This document shows positions 1 to 8,066 of a stretch of DNA of 64,000 nt, piece by piece (position 1 is the first letter of the stretch; each line of letters opens with the position of its first letter). The notes below the pieces were generated by a model, which was not told the origin of the DNA, searched no databases, and saw nothing but the letters and a program-made list of their open reading frames with translations. The stretch is from Pseudomonas brassicacearum subsp. neoaurantiaca (lineage in GTDB: Bacteria; Pseudomonadota; Gammaproteobacteria; Pseudomonadales; Pseudomonadaceae), in contig NZ_VDLV01000001.1 in the NCBI RefSeq assembly GCF_013608025.1, positions 248,001-312,000 on the forward strand, read 5' to 3'. The position numbers were made by a program, and so were the translations under genes.

Positions 1-278
1 TCCCGGGCTGGCGTGCGGTCGAGGGGGAAAATCAGTACGTTGGGCTCGCGCAGGGCCATTTCGTAGGCCCGTGCCCAGGGGTACAAGGTCATGTGGAAAT
101 CGCCGAGGTCGGCGTTTTTCAAGGTGTCGGAGGTAATGTGAATGCCGGGGCCGACCAGTTTGTCGTCGAGCAGGTAGGCATACAGCGAGTCTTCGGTGAC
201 GACTTCGATGGTATCGGCCTGGCTTTTGACGGTGACCAAGGCCAGCAATACGAACGCATAGAGCATCAGATGGCGCAT
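1..278 (-). CDS. Periplasmic solute-binding-like protein (SBP_bac_3 type), C-terminus cut by window edge
   Basis: Reading back from an ATG at 276-278 gives an open frame that runs off the left edge, so only about 92 N-terminal residues are visible. It begins with a short hydrophobic signal-like stretch (MRHLMLYAFVLLALVTVKSQ) and continues as a secreted ligand-binding fold. The segment PWARAYEMAL...NVLIF...RTPARE closely matches PWARAYELAL...NVLIY...RTPERE in the complete protein at 1652-2422, so the two are paralogues. It lies 25 bp downstream of the GGDEF gene on the same strand and probably belongs to the same operon. No ABC permease or ATPase gene is visible next to it. A sensory rather than transport role is therefore possible, but this is inference. 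Confidence 0.75.
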   Translation of the reverse strand, partial: MRHLMLYAFVLLALVTVKSQADTIEVVTEDSLYAYLLDDKLVGPGIHITSDTLKNADLGDFHMTLYPWARAYEMALREPNVLIFPLDRTPAR

Positions 279-303
279 ACAAACCTCGGGGCTGGCGTTG
301 TGT

Positions 304-1650
304 TCAGAGGGAAACGCGGTTGCGTCCCTGGTGCTTGGCTCGGTACAGCGCCTGGTCGGCGCGTTGCATCAGTTGATCGAAATGGTCCATGGCTTCGGGG
401 TCCAGTTGGGCGACGCCGATGCTCAAGGTGACGAAAGGGGAGACCGATGAGCCGCTGTGGGGCAATTGGCGTTCCGCCAGTGCGGCGCGCAGCCGTTGGG
501 CCGCATCGCAGGCCTGCTGCGTGTCCACGTTGGGCAGCACCACGACGAACTCCTCGCCACCAATCCGCGCGGTCAATTCGCCGGAGCGCCCATACACCTC
601 ACGCAGGGTGTCGGCGATCTGTTGCAGGCATTGGTCGCCGTTCACGTGGCCATAGGTGTCGTTGTAGATCTTGAAGAAATCCACGTCGCACATGAGCAGG
701 GCCAGGGGCGTCCGGTGGCGGATGGCGCGGTTGAATTCAACTTCCTTCAACTCGTCGAAATGACGACGGTTGGCCAAACCCGTCAAGGCATCGTGGCGCG
801 ACAAGGTTTCAAGGGCGTCGTTGGCGGCCTTGAGCTCTGCGGTACGCGCCTCGACCAGCTCCACCAATTGGTCGCGGCTGGCGGCAATCGCCAGTTCGTC
901 CGTGCGCTGGCGCTCCAGGTGGGCGCGGAGGTTGTCCTGCAGCTCGTTGACCTGGGATTCCAGCAGGCTCAGTTCATCCTGGCGATTGACCGAGCGCTGC
1001 AGCTTGAGGTGACGCTGGAGCGTCTGCGGCGCGAGCGCGCCCAGATGCCGGGCGATGTGCACCACATGAATGGTCACCAGGCGATTGAACATGGTCATCA
1101 CCAACCCGGCCAGCAGCATGGATTGGATGATCTGGGTAATGACAATGCTGCGCGCTTCACCCCACAGGCGCTCCCACAGGAGTCGGTTGTCGCCTTCGAT
1201 GGTCAGCTCGCCGACTTTTTCATGGGCGCCCAGGTAGGGTTCGGCGACCAGCTCACGATGCAGCACCGGCGCCGTACCCGATGCGGCACCGGAGGCGTAG
1301 CGATTGAGTTCGATGATTTCCGGTGAGCGGCCGGGCCGCAGGATGTTCAGCACCACGCGTCCGACCGGCGCGGCGCTCGCGACACTGGTGAGTTGCTTGT
1401 CCAGGGATTCGCGGTCCATTTCCCAGATGGCATGGGCCAAAGTGTCCCGGAACACCTGGTCGATCAGCCCCAGTTCGGAGTTCATTTCCGCCAGGTTGTT
1501 CTCCCACGCCAGCCAGGTTCGCCACGTCACCATGGCGAGGGTGAACAGCAGGCAGAACAACAAGGTCGCAAGCACCAGCCTCCGCCCGAGCGAGCTGAGG
1601 GCCTTGGCCTGTGGTTGCAGAGACGGAGTCGGGCGGAATCTGCCGTCCAT
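304..1650 (-). CDS. Membrane-anchored GGDEF diguanylate cyclase with periplasmic sensor region
   Basis: Predicted to make cyclic-di-GMP from two GTP at the inner membrane. Numbering from the longer 457-residue reading (start at 1677), a hydrophobic segment lies near residues 33-52. A periplasmic region of about 120 residues follows, then a second membrane segment near 177-200, a HAMP or coiled-coil linker to about 290, and the GGDEF domain to the end. The active-site motif is intact (GGEEF, residues 373-377). The inhibitory I-site position five residues upstream reads RSGE instead of RxxD, so product inhibition may be weak. I prefer the ATG at 1650, one base after the stop of the upstream binding-protein gene. 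The longer start would overlap that gene by 26 bp. Lying between two binding-protein paralogues suggests that a periplasmic ligand controls it. Confidence 0.88.
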   Translation of the reverse strand: MDGRFRPTPSLQPQAKALSSLGRRLVLATLLFCLLFTLAMVTWRTWLAWENNLAEMNSELGLIDQVFRDTLAHAIWEMDRESLDKQLTSVASAAPVGRVVLNILRPGRSPEIIELNRYASGAASGTAPVLHRELVAEPYLGAHEKVGELTIEGDNRLLWERLWGEARSIVITQIIQSMLLAGLVMTMFNRLVTIHVVHIARHLGALAPQTLQRHLKLQRSVNRQDELSLLESQVNELQDNLRAHLERQRTDELAIAASRDQLVELVEARTAELKAANDALETLSRHDALTGLANRRHFDELKEVEFNRAIRHRTPLALLMCDVDFFKIYNDTYGHVNGDQCLQQIADTLREVYGRSGELTARIGGEEFVVVLPNVDTQQACDAAQRLRAALAERQLPHSGSSVSPFVTLSIGVAQLDPEAMDHFDQLMQRADQALYRAKHQGRNRVSL

Positions 1651-1651
1651 T

Positions 1652-2422
1652 TCACAACCACTTGCGCGCGATGGCATCGTAGACGCCGTTGCGACGAATG
1701 GCCTCCAGGCCGGCGCGGAATTTTTCCACGGTCTGCGGCGGTGTCTTGCGGCTGAACGCCATGTTCAGACCGTCGGCGCTGCTGAGTTCGGGCAGGGGCA
1801 GCGACTGGATCAGGACTTTGTCCGGGTCCTCGCCATTCTGGCGGGTCAGGTACAGCGCGTTGAGTTCGTTGGAAATCCACAGCTCGACATGATCGACCTT
1901 GAGCTTGCGGTAGTTGTGTTCGTATTTGGTGCTGGACTGCAGTTCTTCGCCGATGCGAAAGCCCTTCGAGACCAGGAATTGCTCGCCCACGTCCTGGTTG
2001 ACGGTGGCGATCTGGTGCCCATGGGCATCGGCCAGGGAATTGAGTTTCACCGGCCGGTCGGCCAGCGAGTAGATGTACCACTTGGTCGGAGCGATGGCGC
2101 CGATCCACTGGAACAGCGATTCACGCTCAGGCGTGCGCACGATCGAATAAATCAGGACGTTGCTTTCATTGAGTGCCAGTTCGTAGGCACGTGCCCAGGG
2201 CATGGGCTGGATCGATGCTGTCATGCCGACTTCCTTGAGCACGGCCTCGACCACCTCGGTGCTCATGCCGGTCACGCGCCCGTCCTGCGTCATGTTGTAG
2301 GGCGGCAATTCTTCGGTGACGATGCGCAGCGGCGGCTCTGCCGCGATGGCCAACGCCGATCCTCCTGCAACCAGGAGCATCAGGACGCCGAACATCAGTA
2401 AGCGGTTAAGCTGCGAAGCCAT
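1652..2422 (-). CDS. Periplasmic solute-binding-like protein (SBP_bac_3 family)
   Basis: A 256-residue secreted protein with a clear signal peptide: basic N-terminus, hydrophobic core, and likely cleavage after ALAIAA near residue 28. The mature part begins LRIVTEELPPYNM, which is typical of type 3 extracellular solute-binding domains. The length matches a single two-lobed domain. It is the first gene of a minus-strand unit with the GGDEF gene (one base between stop and next ATG) and then the paralogue at the window edge. No transporter components are adjacent. The family binds amino acids or related small molecules, but the ligand here cannot be told from sequence. Confidence 0.82.
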   Translation of the reverse strand: MASQLNRLLMFGVLMLLVAGGSALAIAAEPPLRIVTEELPPYNMTQDGRVTGMSTEVVEAVLKEVGMTASIQPMPWARAYELALNESNVLIYSIVRTPERESLFQWIGAIAPTKWYIYSLADRPVKLNSLADAHGHQIATVNQDVGEQFLVSKGFRIGEELQSSTKYEHNYRKLKVDHVELWISNELNALYLTRQNGEDPDKVLIQSLPLPELSSADGLNMAFSRKTPPQTVEKFRAGLEAIRRNGVYDAIARKWL

Positions 2423-2519
2423 TGATCATTACCCTATGCAACCAGCAGAGCCTGGCGAGGCCTGGAGGCCTTCGTCACTGAGGTTATCGGCTGGGCCAGG
2501 GGCTGCTTGAGGGCCATGG

Positions 2520-3263
2520 TCAAATTCGTGGGGCGGGCCGTTCCACCACGCTCCAATAGGAGGACGTATCAATCAGGCTCAACACGCGGCTGTGTTCCTT
2601 GTCCTGGTTCAGCGAGTCCCGGATCAAGTCGCCGGCCAGCCAGCTTGATGTGTTGGCGGCGAGCACCCGGCCCTCGGCGTTGAGCAGCAGCGCTTCATTG
2701 CTGATCCGCATGAGGCTGCGCACCAGCAGCGGCTCCAGGGAATGCAGGGAAATATCCGCAGCGGCGACGCCGATGAAGCGATCATCGAAGAAGATCGGCA
2801 GCGAAAACGCCACGATGTACTGCTCGGTGCCATACAAGTCGACAAAAGGCCCTTCGATGGACGGCCGACGGGTTTGCTGGGGACGGGTGTACCACGGCAT
2901 GTGCAAGTAGTCGTAGAAACGATCGCTGCGGCTATTGAGATTCAGCTTCAGCGGCTGTATCGCTTCTTTCTGGGTGCGACACCACCATTGCAGGTGCATC
3001 TCGCAATCCTTCAACTCGCCCGGCGCAAAGACCACGCCTGCGCCATGGAACTTGAGGCTTTCGGAGTCGAGGATCTGTCGCACCACCGCCAGCAGCGGCT
3101 TGAGATCGCCCTGGTCGGGTTGCTTCGCCTTGCACCGTTGCTGTTCCCAAATGCTCGATACCTGGGCGCCCAGCGCCTCAAGGCCTTTGAATACGTTACT
3201 AATCGAAGCGTTGATCAGCGCTGCGCATTGGGTCAGTTCGTGTGCCGACATTTCATTGGCCAT
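2520..3263 (-). CDS. Cache-domain (PDC-like) sensory protein without membrane segments
   Basis: A 247-residue protein with no signal peptide and no membrane helix. The middle and C-terminal parts resemble a Cache/PDC ligand-binding fold: FYDYLHMPWYTRP, then GPFVDLYGTEQYIVAFSLPIF, then FIGVAAADISL, and a final NAEGRVLAAN strand pair. Such domains are normally periplasmic parts of chemoreceptors or kinases. Here the domain stands alone and is probably cytosolic. It follows the GntR regulator gene on the same strand (about 100 bp gap), opposite an aldehyde dehydrogenase, so it may sense a metabolite of the neighbouring amine-catabolism genes. The function is unproven. Confidence 0.65.
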   Translation of the reverse strand: MANEMSAHELTQCAALINASISNVFKGLEALGAQVSSIWEQQRCKAKQPDQGDLKPLLAVVRQILDSESLKFHGAGVVFAPGELKDCEMHLQWWCRTQKEAIQPLKLNLNSRSDRFYDYLHMPWYTRPQQTRRPSIEGPFVDLYGTEQYIVAFSLPIFFDDRFIGVAAADISLHSLEPLLVRSLMRISNEALLLNAEGRVLAANTSSWLAGDLIRDSLNQDKEHSRVLSLIDTSSYWSVVERPAPRI

Positions 3264-3365
3264 GGCTCTACCTCATGACTCGGAGGGTATGCTGCGGGAG
3301 GCAGGCGACGCGGGCTGGGCGTCGAGCTGCAGGGCGAGTCATTCGTTCAGCAAGTTCTGTTCCAG

Positions 3366-4127
3366 TCATCCGGCGTCCTGCGCCATTTGTTGCAACCGCA
3401 CGCTGCTCAGGCGGCGGATGCCGCGCGCCACATGGGCTTCGGCAAGGGCGCCGGCCAGGTTGCTGTCGTTGGCGATGATGGCTTCGAGGATAGCCCGATG
3501 ATCGCGTTCAATGGCTTGGGGATCCGGCTGGCCGGCGAACGGCAGCCATAGCAGCTCGCCAAGTTCGGCCTGCAAGCGCGCCTCGCTGTGGGTCAGGCGC
3601 ACGGACTGCGCCGCCACGGCGATCTCGATATGAAACCGGGCATCGGCGCGCCGCCGCTCACGACGCTCTTTGGCGTTTGCCAAGGCATCGATGAAGCCGT
3701 CCAACCGCGCATGCTGCTCCGGCCCGGCGCGCTGGGCCGCCAACCGAGCGGCGGCGCCTGAAATCGCGCAATGTTCATCGGCGAGGTCGCGCAATTGCAG
3801 AGTGCTGATTTCCCGCAATTGATCGAACAGCGTCTCATCCGAAGTCGCCGGCGCGGCGCAGATGAAACTCCCGCCGTTGCGACCGCGCCGGGTTTCGATC
3901 ACCCCGCGTTCGCGCAACGCCGCCAGGGCGTCACGCAGCGTGACGGTGGCGACTCCGAGCTGGGTGGACAGGCTATTTTCGCTGGGCAGTTGCTCGCCCT
4001 CGACGAGCAGCCCGAGGTCGATCATTTCAATCAGGCGGCGGGTGACGGATTCCGTTTTCCCTTCCTGGTTGACGCGTATGAGGCTCGATGTGGGGCTCAT
4101 GGTCGATTCATTCATAAACGGGGTCAT
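3366..4127 (-). CDS. GntR-family transcriptional regulator (FadR/FCD type)
   Basis: The N-terminal winged helix-turn-helix is well formed: EGEQLPSENSLSTQLGVATVTLRDALAALRERGVIETRRGRNGG. A helical FCD-like effector domain with conserved acidic and His positions (D..FH.EIA) follows. The ATG at 4127 is chosen because AAGG sits five bases before it; alternatives are an upstream TTG at 4142 or ATGs at 4115 and 4100. It is transcribed away from the aldehyde dehydrogenase at 4378. It probably controls that gene, its permease and itself from the shared 250-bp region, which holds a perfect ATATGG-TT-CCATAT palindrome. Confidence 0.88.
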   Translation of the reverse strand: MTPFMNESTMSPTSSLIRVNQEGKTESVTRRLIEMIDLGLLVEGEQLPSENSLSTQLGVATVTLRDALAALRERGVIETRRGRNGGSFICAAPATSDETLFDQLREISTLQLRDLADEHCAISGAAARLAAQRAGPEQHARLDGFIDALANAKERRERRRADARFHIEIAVAAQSVRLTHSEARLQAELGELLWLPFAGQPDPQAIERDHRAILEAIIANDSNLAGALAEAHVARGIRRLSSVRLQQMAQDAG

Positions 4128-4314
4128 TGACACCTTTGGCAAGAGTCCGATGTGGCGTCAAGCGCGAACGGTTCCGTGTGTTCTTAAAAATTCTACTTCA
4201 GCTTTTTAACGGTTTTCGTCCCTCGACCGCTTGGAGATTCTAGGGATTGGAGGCAGTGCAAGTCAAAGAATCATGCCCGTATTCCTATCGACGGGGGTTC
4301 TCAGGGTTTAAAAG

Positions 4315-4328
4315 ATATGGTTCCATAT
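4315..4328. promoter_or_regulatory. Perfect palindrome, candidate GntR operator
   Basis: ATATGG-TT-CCATAT is a perfect 6+6 inverted repeat about 50 bp before the aldehyde dehydrogenase start, in the divergent region shared with the GntR gene. Position and symmetry fit a dimeric regulator site. No binding data are implied. Confidence 0.4.
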
Positions 4329-4377
4329 GTTTAAGCGAGCCCAGATCGTATCACCGAACCCAGGAGCACCCTTCACC

Positions 4378-5871
4378 ATGAGTCACATGAGCCGAGCAGA
4401 GTGGGAAACCCGAGCCAACGCGCTGGACATCGAAGGGCGAGCCTTCATCGACGGGCACTATGTGCCGGCCCGTTCGGGGGCGACCTTTGACTGCATCAGT
4501 CCGATTGATGGGCGTTTGTTGGGCGCGGTTGCCAGTTGCGATGGCGCAGACGCCGACCTGGCGGTCTCCAGCGCTCGATCGGCCTTCGATTCGGGCGTCT
4601 GGTCGCGCCAGGCACCGGCGAAGCGCAAGGCGGTGATGTTGCGTTTTGCCGATCTTCTGGAGGCCCATTCCGAGGAATTGGCGTTGCTGGAAACCCTGGA
4701 TATGGGCAAACCGATCAGCGATGCGCTGGCGGTGGACCTGCCCGGTTCCATCGACAGCATCCGCTGGTGCGGCGAGGCCATCGACAAGATCTACGATGAG
4801 GTCGCCGCTACGGCGCCTGATCAGCTTGGTCTGGTGACCCGCGAACCGGTTGGCGTGGTGGCGGTCATCGTGCCGTGGAATTTCCCGTTGATGATGGCGT
4901 CCTGGAAATTGGGACCGGCGCTGGCGACCGGCAACTCGGTCATCCTGAAGCCCTCGGAGCGCTCGCCGCTGACCGCCGTCCGTATCGCCCAGTTGGCCCT
5001 GGAGGCGGGTTTGCCGGCGGGTGTGCTCAACGTGCTGCCGGGTTATGGCGGCACCGTCGGCAAGGCGCTGGCCCTGCACCGTGACGTCGACACCCTGGCG
5101 TTCACCGGTTCTACCCAGGTGGCGAAGCAGCTTCTGGTCTACGCGGGCGAATCAAACATGAAGCGGGTCTGGCTCGAGGCCGGTGGGAAAAGCCCGAACA
5201 TCGTGTTCGCCGACGCGCCTGATTTGCAGGTTGCTGCCGAAGCGGCGGCTGCCGCGATTGCCTTCAATCAGGGTGAGGTCTGCACCGCCGGCTCACGTTT
5301 ACTGGTCCAAGCGTCCATCAAGGCGCGGTTCGTGCCGATGGTCATCGAGGCGCTGAAGGCGTGGAAGCCGGGGCATCCGCTCGATCCCGATACCAACGTC
5401 GGCGCGTTGGTGGACAGCCGTCATCTGGAAGGAGTGCTGCAGCGTATCCAGGGCGGGCAGGAGGAGGGCGCGCGGTTATTGCTGGGCGGGCGCGTGGCGT
5501 TGGAGGACAGCGGTGGCAGCTACGTCGAGCCGACGCTGTTCGACAACGTCAGCAATGGAATGAAAATCGCCCGGGAGGAGATCTTCGGGCCTGTTCTTTC
5601 GGTAATCGAATTCGACGATGCCGAGGAGGCGGTGCGTATCGCCAATGACACGCCTTACGGGCTGGCGGCCGCTGTCTGGACGGCGGACCTGTCCCGTGCC
5701 CACAACATCGCGCGGGCGCTGCGGGCCGGGAGTGTCTGGGTCAACCTGTATGACGGCGGCGACATGATGGCGCCGTTCGGTGGCTACAAGCAGTCCGGCA
5801 ATGGCCGCGACAAGTCACTGCATGCCTTTGATAAATACACCGAGATCAAGGCCACCTGGATACAACTCTGA
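4378..5871 (+). CDS. NAD(P)-dependent aldehyde dehydrogenase, PuuC/KauB-like
   Basis: A 497-residue class I aldehyde dehydrogenase. The catalytic Cys302 lies in GEVCTAGSR and the general-base Glu267 in WLEAGGKS. The PWNFPL cofactor motif and the EEIFGPV motif are present. The closest family I recognise is PuuC, the gamma-glutamyl-gamma-aminobutyraldehyde dehydrogenase of putrescine catabolism, and its Pseudomonas relative KauB; the C-terminal GDMMAPFGGYKQSGNGRDKS is typical. The start at 4378 is preceded by AGGAG 12 bases upstream, and the in-frame ATG at 4327 lacks such a site. It is followed after 62 bp by an APC permease, which suggests a uptake-plus-oxidation unit for an amine or omega-amino aldehyde precursor. 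The substrate is inferred only. Confidence 0.88.
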   Translation: MSHMSRAEWETRANALDIEGRAFIDGHYVPARSGATFDCISPIDGRLLGAVASCDGADADLAVSSARSAFDSGVWSRQAPAKRKAVMLRFADLLEAHSEELALLETLDMGKPISDALAVDLPGSIDSIRWCGEAIDKIYDEVAATAPDQLGLVTREPVGVVAVIVPWNFPLMMASWKLGPALATGNSVILKPSERSPLTAVRIAQLALEAGLPAGVLNVLPGYGGTVGKALALHRDVDTLAFTGSTQVAKQLLVYAGESNMKRVWLEAGGKSPNIVFADAPDLQVAAEAAAAAIAFNQGEVCTAGSRLLVQASIKARFVPMVIEALKAWKPGHPLDPDTNVGALVDSRHLEGVLQRIQGGQEEGARLLLGGRVALEDSGGSYVEPTLFDNVSNGMKIAREEIFGPVLSVIEFDDAEEAVRIANDTPYGLAAAVWTADLSRAHNIARALRAGSVWVNLYDGGDMMAPFGGYKQSGNGRDKSLHAFDKYTEIKATWIQL

Positions 5872-5933
5872 GCCGTGCGAGCGCTGCCTGTTCGACGCTT
5901 ATAACTACAATTTTCCTGCTGAAGGATGGTGAA

Positions 5934-7412
5934 ATGAACAGCTCGATGAATTCCTCGGTGGCAGTGGACCAGGACGCGGAGCAACTCCGTGCGCTGGGGT
6001 ACACCTCGAATTTCGAACGCAGCATGAGCCTGTGGCAGAACTTTGCCCTCGGCTTTACCTATCTGTCGCCGGTGGTCGGCGTCTACACCTTGTTCGGTTT
6101 GTGCCTAGCCGCCGGCGGGCCGCCGATGTTCTGGTCCTACCTGTTGGTGGGGTTCGGCCAGATGCTGGTGTGCCTGATTTTTTGCGAAGTGGTTTCCCAG
6201 TACCCGATTTCCGGTGGTGTCTACCCGTGGGCTCGGCGCCTGGTGGGCAAGAAGTGGGCGTGGATGGTCGGATGGATCTACGCGATCTCGCTGTGTGTCA
6301 CCATCGCGGCGGTCGCGCTGGGGGCCGGACCCTATATCGCCAGCCTGCTGGGTTTCGAATCCTCGCCGGTCACCAACACCTTGGTGGCGCTGGCGCTGAC
6401 CGCCGCCGCGACAGTCTTGAACCTCAGCGGTACCAAGCTGCTGGCGCGGGTGGCGATGTTCGGTTTTCTCTGCGAATTGGTCGGTGCCCTGGTGATTGGC
6501 GGCTACCTGTTGATCTTCGAGCGTCACCAGCCTTTGAGCGTGCTGTTCGATACGTTTGATATTTCCATCGACGGGGCCTACTGGCCGGCGTTCCTCGCGG
6601 CGTCCCTGGCGGGGATGTTCCTCTATTACGGTTTCGAAGCTTGTGGCGATGTCGCCGAGGAAACACCGAACCCCAGCCGCCAGGTGCCCAAGGCGATGCG
6701 CATGACCATCTGGATCGGCGGCGCCGCCTCGATCTTCGCGGCGCTCGCCTTGATCCTCGCCGTGCCTGATATCGCCGCGGTGATCTCCGGGCAGGACAAG
6801 GACCCGATGTCGACGATCTTCGGCGCGGCGTTCGGCCCGGTGATGTCCCGGGTGGTCATGGGCGTGATCACCGTCTCGTTCGTTTCCTGCGTGCTGAGCC
6901 TGCAGGCTTCGGCCAGCCGTCTGCTCTACGCCTATGCCCGGGACGAAATGCTCATGGGCAGCGCGACGCTGAAAAAACTCTCGCCCAAGACCCACGTGCC
7001 GACGGCGGCATTGCTGGTCTGTGGCGTGCTGCCGGCGATCATCGTGTGCGTTGGCTTTTACCTGCAGAACGCCGTCGCGATGGTGGTCAGCTTTGCCGCC
7101 ATCGGTATTTATCTGGCGTTCCAGATGATTGTCAGCGGCGTGCTGTATGCCCGTTTGCGTGGTTGGAAACCCCAGGGCCAATTCACCTTGGGCCGCTGGG
7201 GCTGGATCGTGAACATCGCCGCCCTTTGCTACGGCGTGTTCGCCATCATCAACATGTCCTGGCCACGCACGCCCGATGCGCCCTGGTACGTGAATTACGG
7301 CATCGTGCTGGTGGGCGCCATCGTGATTCTCGCGGGCCTCGTCTACATGGCGCTGTTCCGTCCCTATGAGAAGGGCACGGCGCCGGCTTCGGATGCCTGG
7401 AAGTCACGCTAG
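5934..7412 (+). CDS. APC-superfamily amino acid/amine permease
   Basis: A 492-residue integral membrane protein with about twelve hydrophobic segments. It carries the APC signature early in the protein (SLWQNFALGFTYLSPVVGVY, then QYPISGGVYPWARRLVG) and YYGFEACGDVAEETPNPSR in the middle. A good ribosome site (AAGGATGG) precedes the ATG. It lies downstream of the PuuC-like dehydrogenase in the same direction and likely imports the compound whose aldehyde that enzyme oxidises. The exact amine or amino acid is unknown. Confidence 0.87.
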   Translation: MNSSMNSSVAVDQDAEQLRALGYTSNFERSMSLWQNFALGFTYLSPVVGVYTLFGLCLAAGGPPMFWSYLLVGFGQMLVCLIFCEVVSQYPISGGVYPWARRLVGKKWAWMVGWIYAISLCVTIAAVALGAGPYIASLLGFESSPVTNTLVALALTAAATVLNLSGTKLLARVAMFGFLCELVGALVIGGYLLIFERHQPLSVLFDTFDISIDGAYWPAFLAASLAGMFLYYGFEACGDVAEETPNPSRQVPKAMRMTIWIGGAASIFAALALILAVPDIAAVISGQDKDPMSTIFGAAFGPVMSRVVMGVITVSFVSCVLSLQASASRLLYAYARDEMLMGSATLKKLSPKTHVPTAALLVCGVLPAIIVCVGFYLQNAVAMVVSFAAIGIYLAFQMIVSGVLYARLRGWKPQGQFTLGRWGWIVNIAALCYGVFAIINMSWPRTPDAPWYVNYGIVLVGAIVILAGLVYMALFRPYEKGTAPASDAWKSR

Positions 7413-7424
7413 ACGCACAAGAAC

Positions 7425-7447
7425 GCCTGCCGCTTTCCACGGCAGGC
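7425..7447 (+). terminator. Hairpin between permease and SnoaL-like gene
   Basis: GCCTGCCG and CGGCAGGC form a perfect 8-bp stem with a 7-base loop just after the permease stop codon. No T-run follows, so it is either a weak terminator or an mRNA-stabilising hairpin. Confidence 0.35.
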
Positions 7448-7474
7448 AACACTTCTTCGAAAAGGCTGGACGTT

Positions 7475-7960
7475 ATGACCTCTCGAATCCAATCAATGCT
7501 GCTTGGCCTGCTTCTGATTCTCGCCAGTCATGGCGTCCTGGCGGCTGGCCAGGAACAGACGCTGGATATCATCCACGGCTATATGAAGGCCTGGAATGCC
7601 CACGACGCACAAGCGGCAGCGCAGTACTTCGCCCCGGATGTCGAATTTCTCGACGCCTCGGTGGGCGTGCCTCAGGTGGGTCGTGAAAATGCCAGGAGCC
7701 AGGTGGTCGAGGTGTTTATGCAGGCGGTGCCGGACCTGCAGTGGAAAATGCTCGGCGAGCCGATCCTGAATGGCGAAGGGATTGCCTTCGAATGGGAATT
7801 CATAGGTAACAATACCGGGCCATGGAGCACTGAAACCCCGGCCACGGGACGCCCCTTGAGCTTCAAGGGCGTCAGTTTCATCCGGCTCAAGGATGGCAAG
7901 ATCCTCACCCAGCACGACTATTACGACGCCCTTGGTTTCAACAAGCAGTTGGGTTGGTAA
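7475..7960 (+). CDS. Secreted SnoaL/NTF2-like protein
   Basis: A 161-residue protein with a signal peptide (hydrophobic core LLGLLLILASHGVLAA, cleavage near residue 24) followed by one alpha+beta-barrel domain of the NTF2/SnoaL kind. The helix-plus-strand pattern is IIHGYMKAWNAHDAQAAAQYFAPDVEFLD, ending in strands with FKGVSFIRLKDGKI. SnoaL-like relatives are polyketide cyclases, steroid isomerases or ligand-binding proteins. Periplasmic versions are mostly uncharacterised. It sits between two transporter genes on the same strand, and a hairpin upstream makes independent expression possible. Confidence 0.78.
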   Translation: MTSRIQSMLLGLLLILASHGVLAAGQEQTLDIIHGYMKAWNAHDAQAAAQYFAPDVEFLDASVGVPQVGRENARSQVVEVFMQAVPDLQWKMLGEPILNGEGIAFEWEFIGNNTGPWSTETPATGRPLSFKGVSFIRLKDGKILTQHDYYDALGFNKQLGW

Positions 7961-8003
7961 CGCGATGTCGGGGTTGCCCTTTGGATGAACCTTCCGTCAA
8001 TAC

Positions 8004-8048
8004 AGCGCTCACTTGTTAGGTCGTCACCTCAGGTGAGCACGCTGTTTT
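8004..8048 (+). terminator. Candidate rho-independent terminator after SnoaL-like gene
   Basis: AGCGCTCAC pairs with GTGAG..CGCT (two-base bulge), with an inner CACCT/GGTG hairpin, followed by GTTTTTG. It lies about 45 bp after the SnoaL-like stop and just before the OPT transporter ATG, so it could also act as a leader structure for that gene. Confidence 0.45.
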
Positions 8049-8066
8049 TGCCGATAAGGAATTCGC

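Noticed and set aside
1652..2422. Full ABC transporter at the left edge
   Set aside because: Only binding-protein-like genes are present; the gene between them encodes a GGDEF enzyme, not a permease or ATPase.
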